From contig NZ_NCSM01000012.1 of the NCBI RefSeq assembly GCF_002224125.1, positions 53,298 to 117,297 of the forward strand: 64,000 bases of DNA, in the 5' to 3' direction. This document shows, in pieces, positions 1-8,529 of this stretch. Every line of letters begins with the position of its first letter. Within the stretch, counting starts at the first letter, position 1. The stretch comes from Streptomyces sp. NBS 14/10. Lineage in GTDB: Bacteria; Actinomycetota; Actinomycetes; Streptomycetales; Streptomycetaceae. The notes under the pieces were generated by a model. It searched no databases, was not told where the DNA came from, and was given only the letters and a program-made list of their open reading frames with translations. Position numbers and translations under genes: made by a program.

Positions 1-45
1 AGCCCACCCGCGCCGAGCCCACCCGCGCCGAGCCCACCCGCGCCG
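1..45 (+). repeat. Three tandem copies of a 15-bp unit inside the regulator gene
   Basis: The unit AGCCCACCCGCGCCG occurs three times head to tail and then degenerates (AGCCCTCTCGCCCCA and further). In the frame of the regulator it encodes repeated PTRAE, a flexible charged linker just before the winged-helix segment. The array may extend upstream of the window. Confidence 0.9.
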
Positions 46-1715
46 AGCCCTCTCGCCCCAAGCCCCCTCACCCCGAGCCCACCACCCCAACGACCCTCGA
101 CATCCTCAGTTCCCTCGTCGACAAGTCACTCGTGCTCGCCCTCCCCGAAGGCCCGGACGGAATGCGTTACCGGCTGCTGGAGACCGTCGCCGAGTACGCC
201 GCGCAGCGGCTGACCGAGGCAGGTGAGCGGGAGGCCGTCGAGCGGCGGCATCTCACCGTCTACCGCGAACTGGTCCGCACCGGCGACCCCCTGCTGCGCG
301 GCCCGGAGCAGGCGCGGTGGCTTGAGCGGTTCGAGGCGGAGCACGACAACGTACGGGCCGCGCTGCGGCGCGCCGTGGAGTTGCGGGAGGAGCAGGAGGG
401 GCTGTGCCTGGCGCTGTCCATGAGCTGGTTCTGGCAGCTGCGCAACCACTACGGGGACGCCCGCTCATGGGCGCCCGCCGTCGCCGCGCTCGGCCCCGAC
501 CCGTTCCTCCCGCCCCTACGGCCCGCCGTGCCGCTGCCCGACCCCTGCACCGCCCAGGCGCCGCCCTGGGCCGAGGAGCAGCTGTGGGAGGCCAGGCGCG
601 GGGTGCGGCTGATGGTCTTCGCGAGCGGCGGAGGGGGCGCCGCCCCGGCGGACGGGAAGGGTGCCCAGGCGTATCTGCGCGGGATCGTCGACGCGTACCG
701 GCCGGGGTTGCCGCAGACCTGCCGCCAGCCGGGCTTCCTCTGGTTCTCCGCCAGGCTGCTCACCGGTCAGTCGGCGAGCCTCGGCGAGACCCTGGACGAC
801 GCGGTGCGGGACTGCCGGGAGTTCGGATACGTCTGGGAGCTCGGCCTCGTCCTGCTGCTGCGCGCGAGGCTGCGGTACGGCCACCCGGGCGGCCCGGAGC
901 GATCGGAGGGCGACGCCGACCGGGCGCTGGCCCAGTTCGAGCGGGCCGGCGATCCGTGGGGGATCGCGGAGTCGCTGTCCGTACGCGGCGAGGCGTACGA
1001 GTGGCGGGGCCGGTACGAGGAGGCCGCCGCCGACTTCGCGCGCGCCATCGGGATCGCCGCGCGGGGCGGCGCCAAGGCCCAGGTCCCGGCGCTCAAGGCC
1101 AGGCTGGCGTCCGTACAGCTGGAGACCGCCCGGGACGCGGGGGAGGAGGCCGAGGCCGAGCGGGTGCTGCGGCAGGCGGCGGCGGAGTCGGGCCAGTACG
1201 CGGGGGAGGCCCTGGACACGGCGCGGCTGATCCTGGTCCAGCGACTCGGCCGCACGGGCCGTACCACCGCCGCGCGGGATCAGCTCGACCAGCTGGAGCA
1301 GGCGTTTCCGGCCGCCACCCCGGCGTTTCTCATCGGCATGGTGGCGGGCCTGCACGGCTGGCTGGACTGTCTGGACGGCGCGTACGAGCGCGCCCAGGGG
1401 CACCTCCGGCGGGCCGTGCGCTCCCTGGAGACCATGGCCTATCTGGTCGCCCCGCATCTGGTCGCCGAGCAGTTCATCAGCGCCGCCTGGGCGAAGGCGC
1501 ACCTGGGCGCGGCGGAGGACGGGGCGCGGCTGCTGGGCGCGTACGACCGCGGGCCCGTGATGGAGGGCTTCTGCTTCCGCTCCTTCTCGGCCGCGGCCGA
1601 GGTACGGCAGCGGGCCGAGACGGAGTTGCGCAGCGCGCTGGACGCGACGGCGTACGAGCGGGCCTACGCCGAGGGCGGCGGCCTCCCGGTGGAGGAGGCC
1701 GCCGCCCTCGTGTGA
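1..1715 (+). CDS. C-terminal part of an NB-ARC/TPR-type transcriptional regulator (5' end outside window)
   Basis: The frame is open from base 3, so the gene starts upstream; the visible part is about 570 residues. After a PTRAE repeat region it reads LDILSSLVDKSLV and then YRLLETVAEYAAQRL, the usual winged-helix tail that follows the NB-ARC ATPase of AfsR/SARP-like and LuxR-type Streptomyces regulators. The block GPEQARWLERFEAEHDNVRAAL is typical of the same families. The rest is alpha-helical and Ala/Arg/Glu-rich, consistent with TPR-like repeats used for ligand or partner sensing. The ATPase and any DNA-binding domain lie outside the window, so the exact family cannot be fixed. It ends 22 bp before a convergent gene. 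Confidence 0.75.
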   Translation, partial: PTRAEPTRAEPTRAEPSRPKPPHPEPTTPTTLDILSSLVDKSLVLALPEGPDGMRYRLLETVAEYAAQRLTEAGEREAVERRHLTVYRELVRTGDPLLRGPEQARWLERFEAEHDNVRAALRRAVELREEQEGLCLALSMSWFWQLRNHYGDARSWAPAVAALGPDPFLPPLRPAVPLPDPCTAQAPPWAEEQLWEARRGVRLMVFASGGGGAAPADGKGAQAYLRGIVDAYRPGLPQTCRQPGFLWFSARLLTGQSASLGETLDDAVRDCREFGYVWELGLVLLLRARLRYGHPGGPERSEGDADRALAQFERAGDPWGIAESLSVRGEAYEWRGRYEEAAADFARAIGIAARGGAKAQVPALKARLASVQLETARDAGEEAEAERVLRQAAAESGQYAGEALDTARLILVQRLGRTGRTTAARDQLDQLEQAFPAATPAFLIGMVAGLHGWLDCLDGAYERAQGHLRRAVRSLETMAYLVAPHLVAEQFISAAWAKAHLGAAEDGARLLGAYDRGPVMEGFCFRSFSAAAEVRQRAETELRSALDATAYERAYAEGGGLPVEEAAALV

Positions 1716-1737
1716 TCGAGCCCAGCCCCGAGGGGCG

Positions 1738-2643
1738 TCAGCCGTTCGGCTCCGACTGGGCGTCCGCCAGCCGCTCCCGCGCCTCGGCCAGGTCCTCCTC
1801 CGTCGGGGCGTCGTCCTGGGTGAGCTTCAGCCGCCAGTAGCCGGTGAAGTCGACCGACCGCCGGTCGATGCCGCGCTCGTCGAGCAGATGCCGGCGCAGG
1901 CTCCGTACCGCCCCCGCCTCACCGGCCAGCCACGCGAACACCGAGCCGGGCGGGAAGGCGGCCGAGCGCACCGCGTCGAGCAGCAGCCCGCGGGATCCGG
2001 CGGGGCGTCCGCCGCGGTGCAGCCAGTGCACCTCCACTTCCACCCCGCCCGCGGTCGTGAAGCGCTGTTCCTCCGCCGCGTCGGCCACCTCGATGTACGC
2101 CAGCGCGCGGGCGCCCTCGGGCAGCGCCTCGATCAGCGTGCCCATCGCGGGCAGCGCGGACTCGTCACCGGCCAGCAGCGTCCAGTCGGCCGCGCCGAGC
2201 GGCACGGGGCGGGCGAAGGCCGCCGACGGGCCGAACATCCCGAGCGTGTCGCCGGGCCCGGCCGCCCGCGCCCAGCGCGTCGCCGGGCCGACATCCTCGC
2301 CCTCACCCCCGTCCCCGTCTCCGTGCAGGACGAAGTCGATGTCCAGCGCTCGGCGCCGCGGCTGGTACGCCCGGATGGTGTAGCTGCGCATCCACGGCCG
2401 CTCGTCCTCGGGGATCGCCTGGTACGCCTGGTACCAGCGCATCACATCGCCGTCCGCGCCGGGCTCCGGGAGGCGGGGCGCCGACTGGCCGGGCCTGGGG
2501 AAGTACAACTTGACCTGCTGGTCGGGCGCGTCGCAGACGAAGTCGGCGAGGTCATCCCCGCCGAAGGTCACGCGCACCATGCGCGGGGTGATCCGCTGGA
2601 CCTCGGTGACCTGGATGAACCGGACCGGCAACGACTGCTGCAC
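1738..2643 (-). CDS. Siderophore-interacting protein (FAD-binding ferric-siderophore reductase family)
   Basis: Predicted cytoplasmic NAD(P)H-dependent ferric-siderophore reductase of the ViuB/SIP family, which releases iron by reducing the Fe(III) complex. Seen: an N-terminal FAD domain opening with RITPRMVRVTFGG, the FAD-binding RSYTIRAY motif at about residues 86-93, GDTLGMFGPSAAF, the nucleotide-binding LLAGDESALPAMG, and the C-terminal GYWRLKLT signature. I chose GTG at 2643 because AGGAG sits 5 nt upstream; a longer frame starting at 2688 has no such site and begins with a duplicated ALQPS from a short DNA repeat. About 301 aa, usual for the family. A leader with CTGTAG/CTACAG repeats precedes it. 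Confidence 0.85.
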   Translation of the reverse strand: MQQSLPVRFIQVTEVQRITPRMVRVTFGGDDLADFVCDAPDQQVKLYFPRPGQSAPRLPEPGADGDVMRWYQAYQAIPEDERPWMRSYTIRAYQPRRRALDIDFVLHGDGDGGEGEDVGPATRWARAAGPGDTLGMFGPSAAFARPVPLGAADWTLLAGDESALPAMGTLIEALPEGARALAYIEVADAAEEQRFTTAGGVEVEVHWLHRGGRPAGSRGLLLDAVRSAAFPPGSVFAWLAGEAGAVRSLRRHLLDERGIDRRSVDFTGYWRLKLTQDDAPTEEDLAEARERLADAQSEPNG

Positions 2644-2658
2644 CGCATCTCCTGAAGG

Positions 2659-2769
2659 CTGTAGGGCTGAAGGCTGTAGGGCCTTCACCAGGGCGGCACA
2701 CCCGGTGCGCCGCCCATGCCCACGACAGTCCCAGCCGCTCCCTACAGCCGGTCTACAGCTCGTCTACAG
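2659..2769. promoter_or_regulatory. Array of CTGTAG / CTACAG hexamers upstream of the siderophore-interacting gene
   Basis: CTGTAG occurs at 2659 and 2674 and its complement CTACAG at 2742, 2753 and 2764. The last three are spaced exactly 11 bp, about one helical turn. All lie in the leader of the siderophore-interacting gene, downstream of the tetR stop. The spacing suggests a cooperative operator; the protein that binds is unknown, and the tetR product next door is one candidate. Confidence 0.5.
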
Positions 2770-2785
2770 ACCCCTGTCACGCCCG

Positions 2786-3418
2786 TCATGAAGGGGCCGT
2801 GTCCGGGAGCCCGTACCCGTCCACCAGCGCGCGCCCCGCCCGCGTGGCGCGGGCGGCCACCTCCGCCGCCACCGCACCGGGGTCGCCGAACATCCCGTCG
2901 AGCAGCAGGGCGACATAGCCGCGCGCCATCACCGAGAGCGCTTCGAGCAGTTCGACCGCGGTTTTCGCCCCCTGCCCCGGCGGCACCACCTCGAACGCGC
3001 TCGGCAGCAGGAGGTCGATGAACTCCCGGGTGCTGTTGCGCAGTTCCGGGTGATGGGCGCGCAGACCGGGGGCGAAGAGCAGCTCGAAGGCGCCCCGGTG
3101 GACGGCGGCGGCGCGCACATAGCTGCCGGCGACCGTGGCCAGGCGCTCATGGGGCGAGGGGGCCGTGGCCATGGCCTGGAGATGGATGGACCGCAGCCGG
3201 TGCGACACCTCCAGGGCGGCGGCCGCCAACAGCGCGTCGCGGTCGGCGAAGTGGCGGTAGGGCGCCCCGGGGCTCACCCGGGTGCGGCGCGCGGCCTCCG
3301 CCACCGAGAAGCCGCGCACCCCTACCTCGTCTACGATCTCCAGCGTCGCCCGAACCAGCGCGGCGGCCAAGTCGCCGTGGTGGTAGGCGCCGCGTTCCCT
3401 GCCCCCGCTGCGTGCCAT
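2786..3418 (-). CDS. TetR-family transcriptional regulator
   Basis: A 210-aa protein starting MARSGGRERGAYHHGDL, the common YHHGDL entry of TetR proteins. The helix-turn-helix runs at about residues 37-64 (FSVAEAARRTRVSPGAPYRHF). The C-terminal ligand domain is helical and resembles the TetR_C group with the LLFAPGLRAHHPEL segment. The frame is open further upstream inside the preceding gene, but ATG at 3418 gives the normal family length. It lies 10 bp behind the molybdopterin subunit gene, so it is probably the last gene of that operon and may regulate the operon, the divergent xdhC, or the siderophore-interacting gene. Confidence 0.88.
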   Translation of the reverse strand: MARSGGRERGAYHHGDLAAALVRATLEIVDEVGVRGFSVAEAARRTRVSPGAPYRHFADRDALLAAAALEVSHRLRSIHLQAMATAPSPHERLATVAGSYVRAAAVHRGAFELLFAPGLRAHHPELRNSTREFIDLLLPSAFEVVPPGQGAKTAVELLEALSVMARGYVALLLDGMFGDPGAVAAEVAARATRAGRALVDGYGLPDTAPS

Positions 3419-3428
3419 CCGGCTGACC

Positions 3429-5603
3429 TTATCGGATATTCGTTCGGTTTTCTCCGGCCCTGTCGCGCATGGCTCCGTCGCGCATGGCCAGGTCACGCAT
3501 CGCCCGGAGCGCCTCGCGCGACCGCTCGATACGGATCGGCAGATCGCGCACCCGCACCCCGGTGGCGTGGTGGAAGGCGTTCGCGATCGCCGCCGCCGAG
3601 CCCACGATGCCCAGCTCGCCGATGCCCTTGCCACCGACCGGGTTGAGCCGGCTGTCGCGCTCGTCCAGCCAGTGCACCTCGATCTTCGGCACATCGGCGT
3701 TGGCGGCGATGTGGTAGCCCGCGAAGTCGTGGTTGGCGAAGTCGCCGAACGCCGGGTCCACCTCGCCGACCTCCAGCAGCGCCATGGAGAGCCCCATCGT
3801 CATCGCCCCCAGGAACTGCGAGCGGGCCGTCGTGGGGCTGAGGATCCGCCCGGCCGCGAACACCCCCAGCATCCGGTCGACGCGGATCTCGCCGGTGTCG
3901 CCGTCCACCCGCACCTGGGCGAACTGCGCGCCGAAGGTGTGGCGCGAGAGGTCCGCCCGCTCCTGGAGGTCCTCGGTGGTGTCGGCCATCACCTCCAGGC
4001 CCCCGTCCGGGACGACACCCGCGTAGCCGCGCATCTCCTCCACCAGCGCGCGGCACGCCTTGTGGACGGCCCAGCCCCACGAGGACGTGCCCATCGAGCC
4101 GCCCGCGAACGGCCCCACGCCCAGCGAGGCCCGGCCGATCTCCAGCCGCAGCCGCGTCGGGGACACCCCGAGCGCGTCCGCCGCCACCTGCGTGAGCGCG
4201 GTGCGCGCCCCCGTGCCGATGTCGACCGCGCCGATCCGGACCACGAAGGTCCCGTCCGGCTCGGCGCGCGCGGTGGCCGTCGAGGGGAGGGTGTAGTCGG
4301 GGTGGTGCGAGGCGGCCATACCGGTGCCGACCAGCCAGCGCCCCTCCCGGCGGATCCCCGGCGCCGGATCGCGCCGCTCCCAGCCGAAGCGCGCCGCGCC
4401 CTCGCGCAGACACTCGACCAGGCTGCGGCTGCTGAACGGCTTGCCGGTGCCCGGGTCCAGCTCCGGTTCGTTGCGGACACGCAGCTCGATCGGGTCCATG
4501 CCCAGCTCGACGGCCAGCTCGTCGATGGCCGACTCCAGCGCGAACATGCCCGGGGTATGGCCGGGCGCCCGGAACCAGGCGGGCGTCATGATGTCCAGCG
4601 GCGCCACCTTCACCGTGGTGCGCACATCCGGCGCCGCGTACATCATCCGCGTCGAGGACACCGTCTGGTCGGCGAACTCCAGCATCCTCGACCGCGGCTG
4701 CACCGACTCGTGGTCGATCGCGGTCAGCCGGCCGTCCCGCTCGGCCCCGAGCCGGATCCGCTGGATCGTCGGCGCCCGGTGGGGGACCAGCGCGAACATC
4801 TGCTGCCGGGTCAGCGCGATCTTCACCGGCCGCCGTACGACCTGGGAGGCCAGCACCGCCAGGACGGCCGGCGAGCGCGGAATGCCCTTGGACCCGAAGC
4901 CGCCGCCGACGTGTTCGGTGACCACCTCCACCGCGTCCAGGTCGAGCCCGAACAGCGCGGCCATCAACTGCGCCGCCATGCGCGGGCCCTGGTTGGAGTC
5001 GTGCAGGGTCAGCCGGCCCGCCTGCCAGGAGGCGATGGTGGCATGCGGCTCCATCGGGCTCGGATGCTCCACCGGGGTGGTGTACGTGGCGTCGGTGCGC
5101 ACCGGGGCGGCCGCCAGGGCGCGCTCCACATCGCCGCGCTCCTCGAACCCGGGGCCGCCGTCGGTCACCCGCTCGGGGACGTACGCCGCCTCGTCGTCCG
5201 CGCGCAGCACCACATCGTGCGGCTCGGGCGCATAGCTCAGCCGCACCGCCGCCGCGGCCTCGCGCGCGGACTCCAGGGAGGTGGCCACCACCGCCGCCAC
5301 GATCTGGCCGTGGTAGGCGACCTCGGGGGACTGGAGCACGAACAGGTCGGCGCTGACCTCCGCGTCCGCGTTCAGCCGCGGGGCGCTGCCGGAGTCGAGG
5401 ACCGTCAGCACGCCCGGCAGCGCGAGGGCCGCGGACGCGTCCACCTCCGTCACCCGGCCGCGGGCGATCGTCGACTGCACCGGCCAGACATAGGTGATGT
5501 CCGGGGTCGGGAACTCATAGGAGTACAGCGCCTCCCCGGTGACCTTCTCGGGGCCGTCCACCCGGGTCAGCGGGGCGCCGATCGTCTGCTCGACGGTGGT
5601 CAT
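3429..5603 (-). CDS. Xanthine/aldehyde oxidoreductase, molybdopterin-binding subunit (PaoC-like)
   Basis: Large catalytic subunit of a three-subunit molybdenum hydroxylase that oxidises aldehydes or purines at a Mo-cytosine-dinucleotide cofactor. Seen: start RVDGPEKVTGEALYSYE, the cofactor motif GGGFGSKG at about residue 232, FRAPGHTPG, and the C-terminal GGKGIGELGI with the expected base Glu near residue 663. At 724 aa it matches the short YagR/PaoC type. Its ATG overlaps the stop of the FAD subunit by 4 bp, so the subunits are translationally coupled. The extreme C-terminus has a charged MRD-rich tail (MRDLAMRDGAMRD), which is unusual. The substrate cannot be read from the sequence. Confidence 0.9.
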   Translation of the reverse strand: MTTVEQTIGAPLTRVDGPEKVTGEALYSYEFPTPDITYVWPVQSTIARGRVTEVDASAALALPGVLTVLDSGSAPRLNADAEVSADLFVLQSPEVAYHGQIVAAVVATSLESAREAAAAVRLSYAPEPHDVVLRADDEAAYVPERVTDGGPGFEERGDVERALAAAPVRTDATYTTPVEHPSPMEPHATIASWQAGRLTLHDSNQGPRMAAQLMAALFGLDLDAVEVVTEHVGGGFGSKGIPRSPAVLAVLASQVVRRPVKIALTRQQMFALVPHRAPTIQRIRLGAERDGRLTAIDHESVQPRSRMLEFADQTVSSTRMMYAAPDVRTTVKVAPLDIMTPAWFRAPGHTPGMFALESAIDELAVELGMDPIELRVRNEPELDPGTGKPFSSRSLVECLREGAARFGWERRDPAPGIRREGRWLVGTGMAASHHPDYTLPSTATARAEPDGTFVVRIGAVDIGTGARTALTQVAADALGVSPTRLRLEIGRASLGVGPFAGGSMGTSSWGWAVHKACRALVEEMRGYAGVVPDGGLEVMADTTEDLQERADLSRHTFGAQFAQVRVDGDTGEIRVDRMLGVFAAGRILSPTTARSQFLGAMTMGLSMALLEVGEVDPAFGDFANHDFAGYHIAANADVPKIEVHWLDERDSRLNPVGGKGIGELGIVGSAAAIANAFHHATGVRVRDLPIRIERSREALRAMRDLAMRDGAMRDRAGENRTNIR

Positions 5604-6601
5604 GCGCGGTCCTTCCTCGCGACCAGGTCGCGGATGGCCGCGACGATCAGATCAATGGTCAGGTCGACCTTGAACGCGTTGTCCGGCAGCGGGCGGGCGG
5701 CCGCCAGCTCCGCCCGCGCCGCCTCGCGCAGCGTCTCCACGTCCGGGCGCCGCCCCCGCAGCAGCTCCTCCGCCGCCCTGGCCCGCCACGGGCGCGGCGC
5801 CACGCCGCCGAGCGCGATCCGCACGTCCGCGAGCCGGCCCGCCTCGTCCACACTCACCGCCGCGCCGACGCTGACCAGCGCGAAAGCGTAACTGCGGCGG
5901 TCGCGCACCTTGCGGTAGACCATCGCCGCGCCCGGCGGCGGGGCCGGCAGCTCCACGGCGGTGATCAGATCGCCGTGTTCCAGTACGGTCTCCCGCTGCG
6001 GTGTGTCGCCGGGCAGCACGTACAGCTCCTCCACCGGGACGGTGCGCATGGCGCCGTCCGCCGAGCGCAGCCGCACCACCGCGTCCAGCGCGACCAGCGC
6101 CACCGCCATATCGGACGGGTGACTGGCCACACAGTGCTCGGAGGTGCCCAGGATCGCGAGATCGCGGTGCGCGCCCTCGATCGCGGGACAGCCCGAGCCC
6201 GGTTCGCGCTTGTTGCAGGGCTTGGTCACATCCTGGAAGTAGCCGCAGCGGGTGCGCTGCAGCAGATTTCCCGCCACCGTGGCGACCGTACGCAGCTGTC
6301 CCGACGCGCCCGCCAGCAGCGACTGCGACAGCAGCGGGAAACGCTCCCGTACGCCCGGGTCGCCGGCCAGCTCGCCGTTGCGCACCGCGGCGCCGATCAG
6401 CGCCGAGCCGTCGGCGCGGTGCTCGATCCGGTCGTGGTCCAGCCGGGAGACGTCCACGACCAGGCCGGGCCCGGCGACGCCGAGCTTCATCAGGTCCACC
6501 AGATTGGTGCCGCCGCCCAGATACACGGCGTCGGGCCGCTCCGCCACCAGCGCGGCCGCCTCGGCGGGGTCGGCGGCGCGCACGTACGCGAACTCCCTCA
6601 T
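5600..6601 (-). CDS. Xanthine/aldehyde oxidoreductase, FAD-binding subunit with extra Fe-S cysteines (PaoB-like)
   Basis: Medium subunit that passes electrons between the 2Fe-2S subunit and an acceptor through FAD. The FAD pyrophosphate loop [13 protein letters not shown] is at residues 27-39. Cys119, Cys129, Cys138 and Cys157 lie in the block RCGYF...[10 protein letters not shown]...EHC; this insertion is characteristic of PaoB, where it holds a 4Fe-4S cluster that ordinary xanthine dehydrogenase FAD subunits lack. ATG at 6601 overlaps the previous stop by 4 bp and gives 333 aa; a longer frame upstream only overlaps the 2Fe-2S gene. This motif is the best evidence that the complex is of the periplasmic-aldehyde-oxidase class. 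Confidence 0.9.
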   Translation of the reverse strand: MREFAYVRAADPAEAAALVAERPDAVYLGGGTNLVDLMKLGVAGPGLVVDVSRLDHDRIEHRADGSALIGAAVRNGELAGDPGVRERFPLLSQSLLAGASGQLRTVATVAGNLLQRTRCGYFQDVTKPCNKREPGSGCPAIEGAHRDLAILGTSEHCVASHPSDMAVALVALDAVVRLRSADGAMRTVPVEELYVLPGDTPQRETVLEHGDLITAVELPAPPPGAAMVYRKVRDRRSYAFALVSVGAAVSVDEAGRLADVRIALGGVAPRPWRARAAEELLRGRRPDVETLREAARAELAAARPLPDNAFKVDLTIDLIVAAIRDLVARKDRA

Positions 6602-7173
6602 CGCGCGCCCCCCTCGGCGCCCGCCGCCGCGCCCGCCGCCTCCAGGACCGCTTCCACGATGCCGCCGTACGCGCCGCAGCGGCACAGATTGCCGCTCATC
6701 CGCTCGCGGACCTCCTCGTGGTCCAGCGCGCCGACACCCGCGGCGGTGGCGGCGGTCTCTTCGGTTACCTGGCTCGGCCAGCCGCGCCGGGCCTCGTCGA
6801 GCGCCCCGATGGCCGAGCAGATCTGACCGGGGGTGCAGTAGCCGCACTGCAGCCCGTCGTGGTTGAGGAAGGCGCGCTGCACCGGGTGCAGCTCCGCGCC
6901 GTTTGCCAGGTTTGCTACTCCCTCGATCGAGACGATCTCCCGCCCCTCGGCGGCCACCGCGAACATCAGGCAGCTGTTCACCCGATCGCCGTCCATCAGG
7001 ACGGTGCAGGCGCCGCACTGCCCGTGGTCACAGCCCTTCTTCGTACCGGTCAGGCCCAGCCGCTCGCGCAGCACATCGAGCAGGGTGGTCCGGTTGTCCA
7101 CGGTCAGGGCGTGTGCGGCGCCGTTGATGCGCAAGGTGATGTCGCTACTTGGAGACGAATGTGAGAGGGTCAT
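6598..7173 (-). CDS. Xanthine/aldehyde oxidoreductase, 2Fe-2S subunit (PaoA-like)
   Basis: Small subunit carrying two 2Fe-2S clusters. The plant-ferredoxin cluster uses Cys48, Cys53, Cys56 and Cys68 ([13 protein letters not shown]); the second uses Cys110, Cys113, Cys164 and Cys166 ([12 protein letters not shown] and [11 protein letters not shown]). At 191 aa it is typical. Unlike E. coli PaoA there is no visible Tat signal, so the complex is probably cytoplasmic. First gene of the operon; only 46 bp separate it from divergent xdhC, and a palindrome overlaps its start codon. There is no strong ribosome binding site, so the transcript may have a very short leader or none. Confidence 0.92.
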   Translation of the reverse strand: MTLSHSSPSSDITLRINGAAHALTVDNRTTLLDVLRERLGLTGTKKGCDHGQCGACTVLMDGDRVNSCLMFAVAAEGREIVSIEGVANLANGAELHPVQRAFLNHDGLQCGYCTPGQICSAIGALDEARRGWPSQVTEETAATAAGVGALDHEEVRERMSGNLCRCGAYGGIVEAVLEAAGAAAGAEGGAR

Positions 7174-7186
7174 ACATCCAATGTAT
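7172..7186. promoter_or_regulatory. Palindrome ATACAT-CCA-ATGTAT overlapping the 2Fe-2S subunit start
   Basis: Perfect 6-bp arms around a 3-bp spacer in the 46-bp gap between the divergent oxidoreductase and xdhC genes, overlapping the ATG at 7173. The position suits a repressor site controlling both directions; the operon's own TetR protein is the obvious candidate. This is inference from position and symmetry only. Confidence 0.45.
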
Positions 7187-7219
7187 CAATCTCTTACATG
7201 AGTTGAGGGAACTGCAGAC

Positions 7220-8428
7220 ATGCCAGAGGCAGAGATGCCGCGTGTCGCGATGCCGGGCCCCGGGGGATGGGCCGCCGGGACCCCGGGTGGCGAGGCGCCG
7301 AGGGCGGTCGAGGAGGCGTACCGGTGGTGGCGGGCGGGCGAGCCCTTCGCCCGCGCCACCGTCGTGGACACCTGGCGCTCCTCACCCCTGCCGCCGGGCA
7401 CGAGCATGCTGGTCGGTCCGGACGGCTCCGCCGTCGGCAGCGTCTCGGGCGGCTGTGTCGAGGGCGCGGTCTACGAACTGGCCCAGGAGGTCATCGCCTC
7501 GGGCACACCCGTGCTCCAGCGCTACGGGGTGAGCGACGACGACGCCTTCGCGGTCGGGCTGACCTGCGGCGGAGTCATCGACATCCACGTGGAGCGGATC
7601 GACCCCACCGGATTTCCCGAGTACGGCGAGGTGGCCGAGGCGATCCGGGCCGGGGCGCCGGTGGCCGAGGTGATCTGCGTGGCCGTCGACGGCCACGACC
7701 CCGAGGGCAGGCTGGGCCGCCGCCTGGTGGTCGCCCCCGACGGCACCACCGGGTCGCTCGGCTCCGAGCGGCTGGACGCGGCGGCCGCCCAGGCCGCGCG
7801 CGGCATGCTGGCCGGCGGGCGCACCGGCACCCTGCGCCACGGCTACGACGGCCGGCGCCTCGGCCAGGAGCTCACCCTGTTCGTATCCGCCCACGCCGCG
7901 CCGCCCAGGCTGCTGGTCTTCGGCGCCGTCGACTTCGCCGCGGCACTGGCCCGGATCGGCGGCTTCCTCGGCTACCGCGTCACCGTCTGCGACGCCCGCC
8001 CGGTCTTCGCCACCCGGCGCCGTTTCCCCGAGGCGCACGAGGTCGTGACCGACTGGCCGCACCGCTATCTGCGGGCCGAGGCGGAGGCGGGCCGGCTGGA
8101 CGAGCGGACCGTGGTCTGCGTCCTCACCCACGACCCCAAGTTCGATGTGCCCCTGCTCGAGGTCGCGCTGCGCCTCCCGCTCGGCTACATCGGCGCCATG
8201 GGCTCCCGCCGCACCCACGAGGACCGGCTGCGCCGCCTGCGCGAGCGCGGCCTCGGCGAGGACCGCCTCGCCCGCCTGGCCTCGCCGATCGGCCTCGACC
8301 TGGGCGCCCGTACGCCCGAGGAGACCGCGGTCAGCATCGCCGCCGAGATCGTCGCCGACCGCTGGGGCGGCAGCGGCACCCGCCTGACCTCGCGCACCGG
8401 ATCCATCCATCCGGCGGCCGGTGGCTGA
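7220..8428 (+). CDS. xdhC: XdhC/CoxI-family molybdenum enzyme maturation factor
   Basis: XdhC proteins bind the molybdenum cofactor, help its sulfuration and insert it into the apo-enzyme. Seen: an N-terminal XdhC_CoxI domain with SVSGGCVEGAVYEL near residues 74-87 and the conserved LTCGG, then a Rossmann-like C-terminal domain (LLVFGAVDFAAALARIGGFLGYRV, then GYIGAMGSRRTHEDRL near residue 320). It is 402 aa. GAGGGA lies 9 nt before the ATG. Divergent from and closest to the molybdenum hydroxylase operon, so its client is almost certainly that enzyme. Confidence 0.9.
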   Translation: MPEAEMPRVAMPGPGGWAAGTPGGEAPRAVEEAYRWWRAGEPFARATVVDTWRSSPLPPGTSMLVGPDGSAVGSVSGGCVEGAVYELAQEVIASGTPVLQRYGVSDDDAFAVGLTCGGVIDIHVERIDPTGFPEYGEVAEAIRAGAPVAEVICVAVDGHDPEGRLGRRLVVAPDGTTGSLGSERLDAAAAQAARGMLAGGRTGTLRHGYDGRRLGQELTLFVSAHAAPPRLLVFGAVDFAAALARIGGFLGYRVTVCDARPVFATRRRFPEAHEVVTDWPHRYLRAEAEAGRLDERTVVCVLTHDPKFDVPLLEVALRLPLGYIGAMGSRRTHEDRLRRLRERGLGEDRLARLASPIGLDLGARTPEETAVSIAAEIVADRWGGSGTRLTSRTGSIHPAAGG

Positions 8429-8529
8429 CATCCGGCGGCCGGTGGCTGAGACGGCCGTACGGAGCGGGGCGGGCCGGGGCCACAATGGGTCCGTTTCCGG
8501 AGATGGATGTAAGGGGAATCGAGTCAGCC

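Noticed and set aside
404..1840. Long open frames antisense or frame-shifted to real genes, several over 300 codons (for example 404-1840, 3567-5891, 23099-26698 and 32003-34453)
   Set aside because: They are shadows caused by high GC in third positions: Arg/Pro/Gly-rich products with no recognisable motifs that overlap convincing genes.
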